From: Lachnospiraceae bacterium C6A11
GTDB lineage: Bacteria; Bacillota; Clostridia; Lachnospirales; Lachnospiraceae
Direction: 5' to 3'
NCBI GenBank assembly: GCA_000702245.1
Contig: JNKY01000016.1
Location: 163,068-227,067 of the forward strand
Length of the DNA stretch: 64,000 bases
This document shows positions 16,605-24,644 of the stretch, piece after piece. The notes beneath the pieces are model-generated. The model was not told where the DNA came from. It saw nothing but the letters and a program-made list of their open reading frames with translations, and made no database searches. The position numbers were made by a program, and so were the translations under genes. Numbering within the stretch: the stretch's first letter is position 1; each line of letters starts with the position of its first letter.

Positions 16605-18950
16605 ATGGGAACAAGTACGAAGGGAATGTACGGCGCTCAGAAGGAAAAGAATGCCAGTACTAAAACCTGGAACAAAAAACTGAAGGATTATTCCGATATC
16701 GAGGTGCTTAGCGGCGTTGTGATCGATAAGAGCATCTATGATGTCAAGGAAAACAGGATATTCACCCTATTTATCAAGGGCCTTATTACTTATTGCCTCA
16801 CAATGGGTGGAGCGGGACTCTATCTGTCCAGCTTCGAGGTTGAGTATAATTCATTCCTTGTAAATGTGGTGGCTCTTCTTTCTGCGCTCACCTGCTCGGT
16901 GCTTTACTACAATCACCTTACAGAAAACATCGGTTATCTTGTTTACTTCGGGCTTTTTGCCGCCGGCGCCTTTATGTTGAAGGACTATATAAACTCCGGC
17001 TTCTATGCCATCGTCAACGACACTATGGAAGCGGCTTCCATGTACCTCAAGATGGACGGTATGCAGCACTACAACGAGAGGATAAGCGACAGATATACGG
17101 CGATAACCGTTACGATGATCTTCTTCGTGCTGCTGGTAAATATCCTTATAAACAACTATATCTCAAGACGCGCAAGATACCTTATAGCGACTATCATAGT
17201 TATGTTTATCAGTATCATTCCGCTTTATTTTGAATGCGAACCTGATACGTTTTACGCGGTTCTGCTTCTCAGCGGTATAGTGATGGCTTACCTGCTGAAG
17301 GGCGGAAAGCATTACAGACTCTACAGAAGAAACAGTGTATTTTATCGTGAAAAGAACGGACTATCTTACGGTATCAGCCATAAGGCGCTGCGCCAGGTTA
17401 TGCTGATCGGCTTTGTATTTGTTTTTCTTGCGGTTAATATCATCGGCATGATAGTTCCGAAGGACACCTACGATATGAAGGGCAACAACAAGTATAAGAA
17501 GGAATCCATGGATATGGTGACGAACTTCTTTACTCTGGGTATTGAGGGTCTCTTCAATTTCTACGCCAACAGGGGCGGTCTCTCGACGGGACGTCTGGGC
17601 GGCGTTTCTTCCATCAAGCTGGATTACAAGACCGATATAAGGGTTGAATATACGCCTTACAGCTACGAGACGCTGTATCTGAAGCAGTTTGTTGGAAATA
17701 CCTACAATCCGTACGTAAACAGCTGGACCATGGACCGCAGCTTCAGAACTCCTGAGGGAGAGAACCACCAGACCGTTGAGGCTCTGAAGAAGAGGTTCGA
17801 GGAGGGAACGCCTTTCAGCGCGAAGGGCAGGCTCAAGGTAACAAATGTTGATGTTTCGGGCAGCCTTTTCCTTCCGTATTATTCCGACGACACAAATAAT
17901 ATTGTCTATTTCGGTGCTACCGAGGAATTTGAGTATTATCCATATCTAGTATTAGGAGAGATCGGAACCGAACAGGAGGAGATAAACAACGAATGCCGCC
18001 TGATCCCGATGGAAAACTACGATGTTATTGCCTCCTTCTGTGAGCAGAACAATATAGGCGGCGATACGCCGGAGGAGATAATAAACTGCCTGTGTAACTA
18101 TTTCCAGGAAAATATCCCTTACACCATCAGGCCGGGTGCAACTCCGAGAAACAAGGATTTCGTTAATTATTTCCTGACCAAGAACAGAAAGGGCTACTGT
18201 GCACATTTCGCAAGCTCGGCTGCGCTGATCCTCAGGTATTTCGGCATACCGACCAGATACTGCGAGGGCTACGCGCTTTCCTACGACCATGCAACTCACT
18301 ACGGTGAGCTGGTTGAGGGCGCAGAATACAGCGATTATTACCAGGGCTATTCGGCAATAGGCGAGACTGCACTTATTTCGGTTGATGTTTCCGATGCGGA
18401 GGCACATGCCTGGGTTGAGGCTTATATAGATGGAAAGGGCTGGGTTATCGTTGAGGCAACGCCTTCCGGAGATACGGACGAGATAGATGATTTCTGGAAC
18501 CAGTTCAGCAGGGGCAGCTCGGATGATAATGACACGACCGAAGAGGAAGGAACCGGTACACGTTTCAGGATCAATGATTCCTTCATGAAGGGTACGGCGC
18601 TTATCATATTTGCTGTTATCATGGCAGCAGCGCTTGTATTTCTCTTCATACGTTTCCTTCCGACCATCAGATATCATATAGCCTACGCAAGGGCGGGCAG
18701 GAACGACAAGCTGATCCTTAAATACATGCGATTCATCCGAAAACGTAAAAAGAAAGACAAGGACTTTAAGGACAGGATGAATTATGATGACCAGCTTGAC
18801 TATCTGAGGAAAAGTGGTAAAATGACGTGCACAGACGTCGAATTATCGCGGCTTAACGAGATACTTAATAAAGCAGGCTTCTCGAAGGAAGAGATAAGCG
18901 AGGACGACTTCGGCTTTGCGGAGAAGATACTGTATGGTTCGGGTAAATAA
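16605..18950 (+). CDS. Transglutaminase-like membrane protein (TgpA type)
   Basis: A 781-residue protein with about six N-terminal membrane helices (residues 50-280), a large outside domain and another helix near 665-685. The transglutaminase core has Cys532 in KGYCAHFASSAALILRYFG and His601 in DAEAHAWVEAY. The third position is Glu617 in WVIVEATPSG, where many homologues have Asp. The C-terminal ~90 residues are cytoplasmic and basic, with KRKKKDKDFKDR. It is the last gene of the MoxR-DUF58-TGase operon; such proteins act on peptides or the envelope, but the substrate is unknown. Confidence 0.92.
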   Translation: MGTSTKGMYGAQKEKNASTKTWNKKLKDYSDIEVLSGVVIDKSIYDVKENRIFTLFIKGLITYCLTMGGAGLYLSSFEVEYNSFLVNVVALLSALTCSVLYYNHLTENIGYLVYFGLFAAGAFMLKDYINSGFYAIVNDTMEAASMYLKMDGMQHYNERISDRYTAITVTMIFFVLLVNILINNYISRRARYLIATIIVMFISIIPLYFECEPDTFYAVLLLSGIVMAYLLKGGKHYRLYRRNSVFYREKNGLSYGISHKALRQVMLIGFVFVFLAVNIIGMIVPKDTYDMKGNNKYKKESMDMVTNFFTLGIEGLFNFYANRGGLSTGRLGGVSSIKLDYKTDIRVEYTPYSYETLYLKQFVGNTYNPYVNSWTMDRSFRTPEGENHQTVEALKKRFEEGTPFSAKGRLKVTNVDVSGSLFLPYYSDDTNNIVYFGATEEFEYYPYLVLGEIGTEQEEINNECRLIPMENYDVIASFCEQNNIGGDTPEEIINCLCNYFQENIPYTIRPGATPRNKDFVNYFLTKNRKGYCAHFASSAALILRYFGIPTRYCEGYALSYDHATHYGELVEGAEYSDYYQGYSAIGETALISVDVSDAEAHAWVEAYIDGKGWVIVEATPSGDTDEIDDFWNQFSRGSSDDNDTTEEEGTGTRFRINDSFMKGTALIIFAVIMAAALVFLFIRFLPTIRYHIAYARAGRNDKLILKYMRFIRKRKKKDKDFKDRMNYDDQLDYLRKSGKMTCTDVELSRLNEILNKAGFSKEEISEDDFGFAEKILYGSGK

Positions 18951-18995
18951 TTATTGTTATAGATAGTTTATAAACAATGAACAGATAGGAGTCAT

Positions 18996-21116
18996 ATGTC
19001 GATCATTGAATATGAAAAAGCATATAAAATGGGCGTAAAGGCCTATAAATCATCGGTTCAGAAGGGAAGACATCCTTATCTTCCGGTTTTGGATGAGATA
19101 ATCACCGAGGATGATATCGTTAAGGATGTAAGCCTCGGAGTTATCCGTGTACCACTTTCAAGAGTTGTGGGAACCTCAACAAGGAGCAGAACTTACTCCT
19201 TCGCGAACAACTTCATGCCTATACTTGAGACGAAAACAGAGTTTGCATATAAGTGGTCTGCGCTTGCGGATGCACAGATGAACGAGGGTATCAGAGACCC
19301 TATCAAGGTATATGAATATCTGAATTATTTCTATGTCATCGAGGGTAATAAGAGAGTAAGTGTTCTGAGGTTTTTTGGTGCTCTCGAGGTGCCTGCCGAA
19401 GTTATAAGAAGGATACCTAAGAAGACAGACGATAAGGAAAATAAGATATATTACGAGTTCATGGACTTCAACAAGATCACAGGTATCAACGATATCTGGG
19501 TTAGTGATGAGGGTAATTTCCAGAAACTCATAAATACTGTATTTGAGGCGAAGAGCAGCTTCAGGAGAAAACACAGCGACGTTCTTACTTCTGATACGCC
19601 GGGAATTGCAGCGGGCGCATCTCCTTACACGGACAGCGTAAACGGTAATACAGGCGTTCTCAGAGCACAGAATGCAATTATGACACCGGATGGCCGCGTG
19701 AACGATGCTGCCACCGGAGAGGTCTGGACAGAGGACGACACCAAGGACTTCATGTCGGCTTATTACAAGTTCAGAGAATGCTACGAGGCAAGAGGCGGCC
19801 GCAAGCTTGAAAATATAACCACAGGCGACGCTTTCCTTGCATTCCTGGGTATATATGATTTTTATGAAGCAGTTGAAATGTCGCGAGACGAGATGAAGAA
19901 GGCGATAGACAGAACCTGGGAGGAGTATCTGACCAAGAATAAGAACGAGGTGCTTGAGATCAATCTGACGCCTCCTGCTGAGGAGAAGAAATCGCTCCTC
20001 GGACAGATATTTACTTCTTCGCCGTCGGCTTCAAAACCGCTGAAGGTTGCATTTATCTACGACAGGGATCCTATGACCTCTGACTGGCTCTACGCGCATG
20101 AGCTTGGCCGCAACCATATCAAAGAGGTATTTGGAAATAAGATAAATACACTGAAGGTCATGACGGCCGAGACTGAGGATGAAGCGGTAGAGGCGATAGA
20201 TGAGCTGATCGAAAAGCAGAAGTGCGAGGTTATATTTACGACGACCTCAAGGCTTGTTGACGCGAGCCTTAAGTGTGCAGTAAAGCATCCAAACGTTAAG
20301 ATACTTAACTGCTCGCTGAACACTTCGCACAGATATATAAGAACCTACTACGCAAGGCTTTATGAGGCGAAGTTCCTTTCCGGAATGATCGCCGGAGCAC
20401 TTACGGAAACAAATAAACTGGGATATCTGGCAAACTATCCGATATTCGGTGTTACTGCGGATATCAACGCCTTCTCTCTCGGCGCGCTGATGGTCAATCC
20501 GAGAGCAACGGTGAGCCTTAAGTGGACAACGCTTAAGGAGGAAGAGAAGCGTTCCGAGATGTACAGGGAGTTCTTCGAGGATAATATCGATTACATATCC
20601 GATCAGGATATGATAACTCCGAAGAATGCATCAAGGCGTTTCGGTATGTATAAACTTTCTGCGGGCGAACCGGAGAATATAGCTATGCCGCTCTATAACT
20701 GGGGAGTATTATACGAGAGGATAATCAAGCTTATCATAAATGATTCATGGGACGATGCCGACAGCGGAAATGCGGCCATCCCTGTAAACTATTGGTGGGG
20801 CTTTTCTTCGGGCGTTATCGATATCCTGCTTTCAAACAAGCTTCCTTACGGTGTGAGAAGACTTGTGAATGCGATGAAGCAGGAGATAATCGACGGCAGC
20901 TTTGCTGTATTTAAGGACAGGATAGTTGACCAGAACGGCGAGGAGAGAAATGCCGAAGGCAGGCTGATGCCTCCAGAAGAGATCATGACCATGGACTGGC
21001 TCTTAGAGAATGTTGAGGGAACCATTCCTGTTATGGAAAGTCTGAAGGAAAACGCAAGAGAGATTGTTGAGTTGAAGGGTGTACTTAAGAACGATGAGGA
21101 TACTAGCGGTAGCTGA
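18996..21116 (+). CDS. Cytosolic ParB-like / BMP-like fusion protein
   Basis: A 706-residue protein with no signal peptide or membrane span. The N-terminal 150 residues look like a ParB/sulfiredoxin-type domain: DPIKVYEYLNYFYVIEGNKRVSVLRFF matches the EGNkR(V)sVLk pattern, broken here between lines of similarity. The C-terminal half (about 350-650) resembles BMP/Med/PnrA nucleoside-binding proteins: LKVAFIYDRDPMTSDWLYAH, TTSRLVDASLKCAVKHPNVK and AKFLSGMIAGALTETNKLGY. BMP proteins are normally exported lipoproteins, so a cytoplasmic copy suggests an intracellular ligand sensor. The downstream phosphoesterase overlaps its end. Confidence 0.75.
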   Translation: MSIIEYEKAYKMGVKAYKSSVQKGRHPYLPVLDEIITEDDIVKDVSLGVIRVPLSRVVGTSTRSRTYSFANNFMPILETKTEFAYKWSALADAQMNEGIRDPIKVYEYLNYFYVIEGNKRVSVLRFFGALEVPAEVIRRIPKKTDDKENKIYYEFMDFNKITGINDIWVSDEGNFQKLINTVFEAKSSFRRKHSDVLTSDTPGIAAGASPYTDSVNGNTGVLRAQNAIMTPDGRVNDAATGEVWTEDDTKDFMSAYYKFRECYEARGGRKLENITTGDAFLAFLGIYDFYEAVEMSRDEMKKAIDRTWEEYLTKNKNEVLEINLTPPAEEKKSLLGQIFTSSPSASKPLKVAFIYDRDPMTSDWLYAHELGRNHIKEVFGNKINTLKVMTAETEDEAVEAIDELIEKQKCEVIFTTTSRLVDASLKCAVKHPNVKILNCSLNTSHRYIRTYYARLYEAKFLSGMIAGALTETNKLGYLANYPIFGVTADINAFSLGALMVNPRATVSLKWTTLKEEEKRSEMYREFFEDNIDYISDQDMITPKNASRRFGMYKLSAGEPENIAMPLYNWGVLYERIIKLIINDSWDDADSGNAAIPVNYWWGFSSGVIDILLSNKLPYGVRRLVNAMKQEIIDGSFAVFKDRIVDQNGEERNAEGRLMPPEEIMTMDWLLENVEGTIPVMESLKENAREIVELKGVLKNDEDTSGS

Positions 21117-21726
21117 TGTAGAATCTAAATATTATTGGGACTTCTTTGAGAAGAGTAAGCTGGAGGATATAGATCTTATCATATCCGCCGGTGACCTTGA
21201 CCCGCACTATCTTTCTTTCCTGGTAACCTATGCGAAGTGCCCCGTTCTCTACGTCCACGGCAATCATGATTACAAATACGAGGACGTTCCGCCGGAAGGC
21301 TGCATATCAATAGAGGACACTGTCTACGTTCATCAGGGCGTCAGGATAATGGGACTCGGCGGCAGTATGAAATACAATTTCGGCAACGAGTCCGCATACC
21401 AATATACCGAACGTCAGATGGCAAGCAGAGTCAGAAAGATAAAACGAAAGCTCTGGAAGAGTAAGGGCGTGGATATTCTTGTCACACACTCACCGGCCTT
21501 CCATCTTCACGACGGGGAGGACCTTCCTCACACAGGCTTCAAATGCTTCTATGAAATACTTGATAAACAGAAGCCGAAGCTCTTTATACACGGCCACGTG
21601 CACAGGAGCTACGGCAGACAGTTTGTGAAGGAATATTCGTATAATGATATCAAGGTTGTAAATGCATTTGAAAGATGTATAATTGATTATGAACCTGAGA
21701 AGGGAGAAGTTCGTAATGTTCAATAA
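21094..21726 (+). CDS. Calcineurin-like metallophosphoesterase
   Basis: A 210-residue two-metal phosphoesterase. Motifs in order are ADVES near residue 8 (the usual DxH is DxE here), SAGDLD, the GNHD motif (HGNHDYKYED) around residue 60, VTHSP near 135 and HGHVH near 170. ATG 21094 begins the conserved MRILAVAD; a GTG at 21079 is an alternative. The start overlaps the upstream fusion gene by 23 bp and the end overlaps citrate synthase by 11 bp, so the three are translationally coupled. The substrate is unknown. Confidence 0.85.
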   Translation: MRILAVADVESKYYWDFFEKSKLEDIDLIISAGDLDPHYLSFLVTYAKCPVLYVHGNHDYKYEDVPPEGCISIEDTVYVHQGVRIMGLGGSMKYNFGNESAYQYTERQMASRVRKIKRKLWKSKGVDILVTHSPAFHLHDGEDLPHTGFKCFYEILDKQKPKLFIHGHVHRSYGRQFVKEYSYNDIKVVNAFERCIIDYEPEKGEVRNVQ

Positions 21727-23077
21727 TGAAGATTTCAAAAAGACAGTAGATAAATATCTGGAACTCTGCGCCGATTCCGGACAGATAGACCAGAGACTCT
21801 ATTCAAAATATGATGTTAAGAGAGGACTCAGAGAATCAAACGGTAAAGGCGTTCTTACAGGTCTTACCGAGATATCCGATGTTAACGGTTTTGATGAGAA
21901 GAATGGAGAGAGAGTGCCTATTCCGGGCGAGCTCTATTATCAGGGCTACAATGTCAGCGACCTCATCAAGGGCTTTGGCGGCTCGAAGAGAGGCTTTGAA
22001 GAAACTGTATTTCTTCTTCTGTTCGGCGAACTTCCGACCAGAGAGCAGCTTATCGAGTTTATGAGCGTGCTGGGCGATTTCAGGGAGCTTCCTGAGAACT
22101 TCAACAGAGACGTTATCATGAAGGCGCCAAGCGCAAATATCATGAATACGCTTCAGAGATGTGTACTCACACTGTATTCCTACGATGATGATCCGGACAA
22201 TATCACCATAAGACACGTCCTGCTGCAGAGCCTCAGCCTTATAGCAAGATTTCCGCTTATCGCGGCTTACGGCTATCAGAGCTACAGGCATAAATATCAT
22301 GATTCCAGCCTTATCATCCACAGACCTAAGAAGGATCTGACGACTGCGGAAAATATACTCCGTCTTCTCAGAACCGATACAAAATATACTGATCTTGAAG
22401 CACGTGTACTGGACATCTGTCTGGTGCTTCATGCGGATCACGGCGGAGGAAATAACTCCACCTTCACAACACATGTTGTAACAACTTCACATACCGATAC
22501 ATATTCTGCAATCGCCGCATCCCTCGGTTCTCTTAAGGGACCTCGTCACGGTGGCGCGAACCTTAAGGTTCAGCAGATGTTCAATGATATCAAGGCACAT
22601 GTTTCCGACTGGGAGAATGAGACTGAGCTTAAGAACTATCTGAATGATATCCTCGACAAGAAAGGCTTTGACCATTCGGGACTTATCTATGGAATGGGCC
22701 ATGCGGTTTATTCTATCTCGGATCCGAGAGCAGTCATCCTTAAGGAGGCTGCAAGAAAGCTTTCCGAGGAGAAGGGTATGACCAAGGAGTTCGAGCTCTA
22801 TGAGAGAGTCGAGAGAGTTGCCAAGGAGCTTATAATGAGTAAGAGGGATATGCATAAGCCGGTATGTGCAAATGTCGATTTCTACAGTGGTTTTGTTTAC
22901 ACTATGCTGAAGGTTCCAATCGAGCTCTTCACACCGATGTTTGCGATCGCGCGTATTCCGGGCTGGTCAGCTCACAGAATAGAAGAGCTTGTAAATAACG
23001 GCAAGATCATCAGACCTGCCTACAAATACGTTGGCAAACATAAAGAATATCTGCCTATAGATGAGAGAGTGTGGTAG
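21716..23077 (+). CDS. gltA: Citrate synthase (first copy)
   Basis: A 453-residue Si-type citrate synthase condensing acetyl-CoA and oxaloacetate. I start at ATG 21716 with AGGGAG at 21701-21706. Family motifs are KGVLTGLTEIS at the N-terminus, LHADHGGGNNSTFTTHVV with its catalytic His, GSLKGPRHGGAN, YGMGHAVYSISDPRA and FTPMFAIARIPGWSAHRIEE, which includes substrate-binding Arg residues. A paralogue at 46462 is of equal length and clearly similar. This copy is coupled to a phosphoesterase rather than to TCA genes. Confidence 0.95.
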   Translation: MFNNEDFKKTVDKYLELCADSGQIDQRLYSKYDVKRGLRESNGKGVLTGLTEISDVNGFDEKNGERVPIPGELYYQGYNVSDLIKGFGGSKRGFEETVFLLLFGELPTREQLIEFMSVLGDFRELPENFNRDVIMKAPSANIMNTLQRCVLTLYSYDDDPDNITIRHVLLQSLSLIARFPLIAAYGYQSYRHKYHDSSLIIHRPKKDLTTAENILRLLRTDTKYTDLEARVLDICLVLHADHGGGNNSTFTTHVVTTSHTDTYSAIAASLGSLKGPRHGGANLKVQQMFNDIKAHVSDWENETELKNYLNDILDKKGFDHSGLIYGMGHAVYSISDPRAVILKEAARKLSEEKGMTKEFELYERVERVAKELIMSKRDMHKPVCANVDFYSGFVYTMLKVPIELFTPMFAIARIPGWSAHRIEELVNNGKIIRPAYKYVGKHKEYLPIDERVW

Positions 23078-23110
23078 GAGCTGACGATAATCTATATTTA
23101 AAGACAAATT

Positions 23111-23148
23111 AAAAGGATACTGATCATTACCGATCGGTATCCTTTTTT
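23111..23148 (+). terminator. Strong terminator after citrate synthase, overlapping the 3' end of the opposing gene
   Basis: AAAGGATACTGATC (23112-23125) and GATCGGTATCCTTT (23132-23145) form a 14-bp stem with one T-G wobble, with a T-run on the plus strand and an A-run before it, so it may work in both directions. The last codons of the minus-strand YcxB-like gene lie inside it. Confidence 0.88.
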
Positions 23149-23609
23149 AATAGATCGTCCTCAAGCATTTTGACGGTCATTCTTTCGTTTACGTATGTAT
23201 AAACCTTATCGCAGAACTCCTGCTTCATAGTGAAAGGAATGATGAAGCTTTCTCGTCCTACTCGGATATTTATGATGTTGTAAAAGCTGGAATTGTCGGG
23301 AGATACCTGAGACAGATCCGTGAAATCCTCATAGCGATAGGTGGTCTCACCCCAGCGATGTTTGACAAGCATATCGTCCTCGCGGAATTCGTAGGTTATA
23401 TCGTAGGAGGTCTTGCCAAAGGAATGGATGATCAGTACCACGCCGTACATACCGAAGAGGATGGCGAAGATGAGTGTGATCACCTTATGATGCTCATAGC
23501 CCATGATCATCGGAACAACCATCAGAAGTGCAAATGAAACAAGAAACAATCCGAAGAGTCGGAATGTCATACGTGTTCTTTTATTCTTCTTTACAGAGTA
23601 TGTTATCAT
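23127..23609 (-). CDS. YcxB-like small membrane protein
   Basis: A 160-residue protein with two adjacent N-terminal membrane helices (about residues 15-36 and 42-63), then a soluble domain with alternating beta pattern (DDMLVKHRWGETTYRYEDF). This arrangement is typical of YcxB-like/PH-like membrane proteins of unknown role. A well-spaced promoter lies upstream on the minus strand and GAGGTG precedes the ATG. The stop lies inside the convergent terminator. Confidence 0.75.
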   Translation of the reverse strand: MITYSVKKNKRTRMTFRLFGLFLVSFALLMVVPMIMGYEHHKVITLIFAILFGMYGVVLIIHSFGKTSYDITYEFREDDMLVKHRWGETTYRYEDFTDLSQVSPDNSSFYNIINIRVGRESFIIPFTMKQEFCDKVYTYVNERMTVKMLEDDLLKKDTDR

Positions 23610-23682
23610 ATCACACCTCGCTTATTCGCGCATTTCGGAAGACTATGTGCATACAATACTTCCGGAGTATTTGTCCATAGAG

Positions 23683-23711
23683 ATTATATATGAATTGTAT
23701 ATATCATTCAA
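23683..23711 (-). promoter_or_regulatory. Predicted sigma-A promoter for the YcxB-like gene
   Basis: On the minus strand, TTGAAT (23711-23706), exactly 17 bp, then TATAAT (23688-23683). The start codon is about 75 bp downstream. Confidence 0.75.
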
Positions 23712-23741
23712 GTATATTATCACCCTTTGTGATATATATTA

Positions 23742-23901
23742 ACAGAAGCATGCCCTCTCTGTATGTGTCGTAAGATGTAAACAAAGATGGAGCCGGGAGG
23801 GGGCACAACCCTCACCGGCTCCTGTTTACTGCACACGCCCGCACAGTGAAATATGTCACTATGTGACACGCGGGCGGCGCGGCGAGTAGGATTCCCTACT
23901 C
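23742..23901. ncRNA. Cluster of stable hairpins in the 318-bp gap between YcxB-like gene and ABC operon; candidate structured RNA
   Basis: Three strong inverted repeats follow one another. (1) GTAAACA (23777-23783) with TGTTTAC (23823-23829), continuing as GGAGCCGG/CCGGCTCC and GAGGG/CCCTC. (2) CGCCCGC (23836-23842) with GCGGGCG (23870-23876), whose interior can fold as AGTGA/TCACT or as TGTCAC/GTGACA but not both. (3) GAGTAGG (23884-23890) with CCTACTC (23895-23901). A weaker ACAGA/TCTGT stem precedes them. The segment is much richer in G+C than its flanks and no open frame explains it. The strand is unknown; it could be an RNA gene or the 3' end of the ABC transcript. I do not recognise a known family. 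Confidence 0.45.
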
Positions 23902-23927
23902 AATATATGAATGCGGGGAGAATGGAA

Positions 23928-24626
23928 TTAAGCGATCTTTGTGTTCATGCGCTCTACAGAATCAATCTCACCATCGATGATACGTACAAGCTTTGTGCCG
24001 TATTTTGCAGCTTCCTCTGAGTGAGTAACCTGGATGATGGTCTTGCCATACTTCTTGTTGATCTGTCTGAAGAGCTCCATGATCTTCATACCTGTCTTGG
24101 TATCAAGGTTTCCGATAGGCTCGTCAAGGAAGATGATCTCAGGATCAAATACGAGTGCACGAGCGATAGCTACACGCTGCTGCTGACCACCTGACAGTTC
24201 TCTAGGCGTGAGCTTTCTCTTATCCTTCATTCCGATGATGTCGAGAACCTCGTTGATCTTATCCTTGTAAGCTGAAAGCTTCTTGCCGCTGAGCATAAGT
24301 GGAAGAGCGATGTTGTCTTCTACTGAAAGGTTTGGAACCAGGTTATAGAACTGGAATACAAATCCTACATCTTCATTTCTCATCTTGCAGAGCTGCTTGT
24401 CATTAAGCGTTGAAAGGTCTGTTCCGTTGACTGAAACTGTTCCTGTTGTAGGGCTGTCGAGACCGCCCAGGAGGTAGAGAAGTGTAGACTTTCCACTTCC
24501 TGAAGGACCCATGATCGATACGAATTCGCCCTGCTTAACTGTAAGATCGATATCCTTTAATATATGTGATTCCTGCTTTCCGTTAACAAATATTTTATTA
24601 AGACCCTTTACTTCGATTGCGTTCAT
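23928..24626 (-). CDS. ABC transporter ATP-binding protein (MacB/LolD/BceA type)
   Basis: A 232-residue nucleotide-binding protein. Walker A is GPSGSGKST, the Q-loop lies in GFVFQFYNLVP, the signature is LSGGQQQRVAIARAL and Walker B is IIFLDEPIGNLD with the switch His in THSEEAA. ATG 24626 is preceded by GGAGG with 8-nt spacing; a GTG at 24641 is that ribosome site itself, so I reject it. It follows its FtsX-type permease by 18 bp. This subclass usually handles peptide antibiotics, lipids or lipoproteins by mechanotransmission. No adjacent two-component system is seen. Confidence 0.93.
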   Translation of the reverse strand: MNAIEVKGLNKIFVNGKQESHILKDIDLTVKQGEFVSIMGPSGSGKSTLLYLLGGLDSPTTGTVSVNGTDLSTLNDKQLCKMRNEDVGFVFQFYNLVPNLSVEDNIALPLMLSGKKLSAYKDKINEVLDIIGMKDKRKLTPRELSGGQQQRVAIARALVFDPEIIFLDEPIGNLDTKTGMKIMELFRQINKKYGKTIIQVTHSEEAAKYGTKLVRIIDGEIDSVERMNTKIA

Positions 24627-24644
24627 TTTATTTTCCTCCACTAT

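Noticed and set aside
17952..18677. 241-residue minus-strand open frame
   Set aside because: It lies opposite the conserved transglutaminase core and has no protein-like features.
24627..24641. GTG start for the ABC ATPase
   Set aside because: That GTG is part of the Shine-Dalgarno sequence GTGGAGG; ATG 24626 is correctly spaced.
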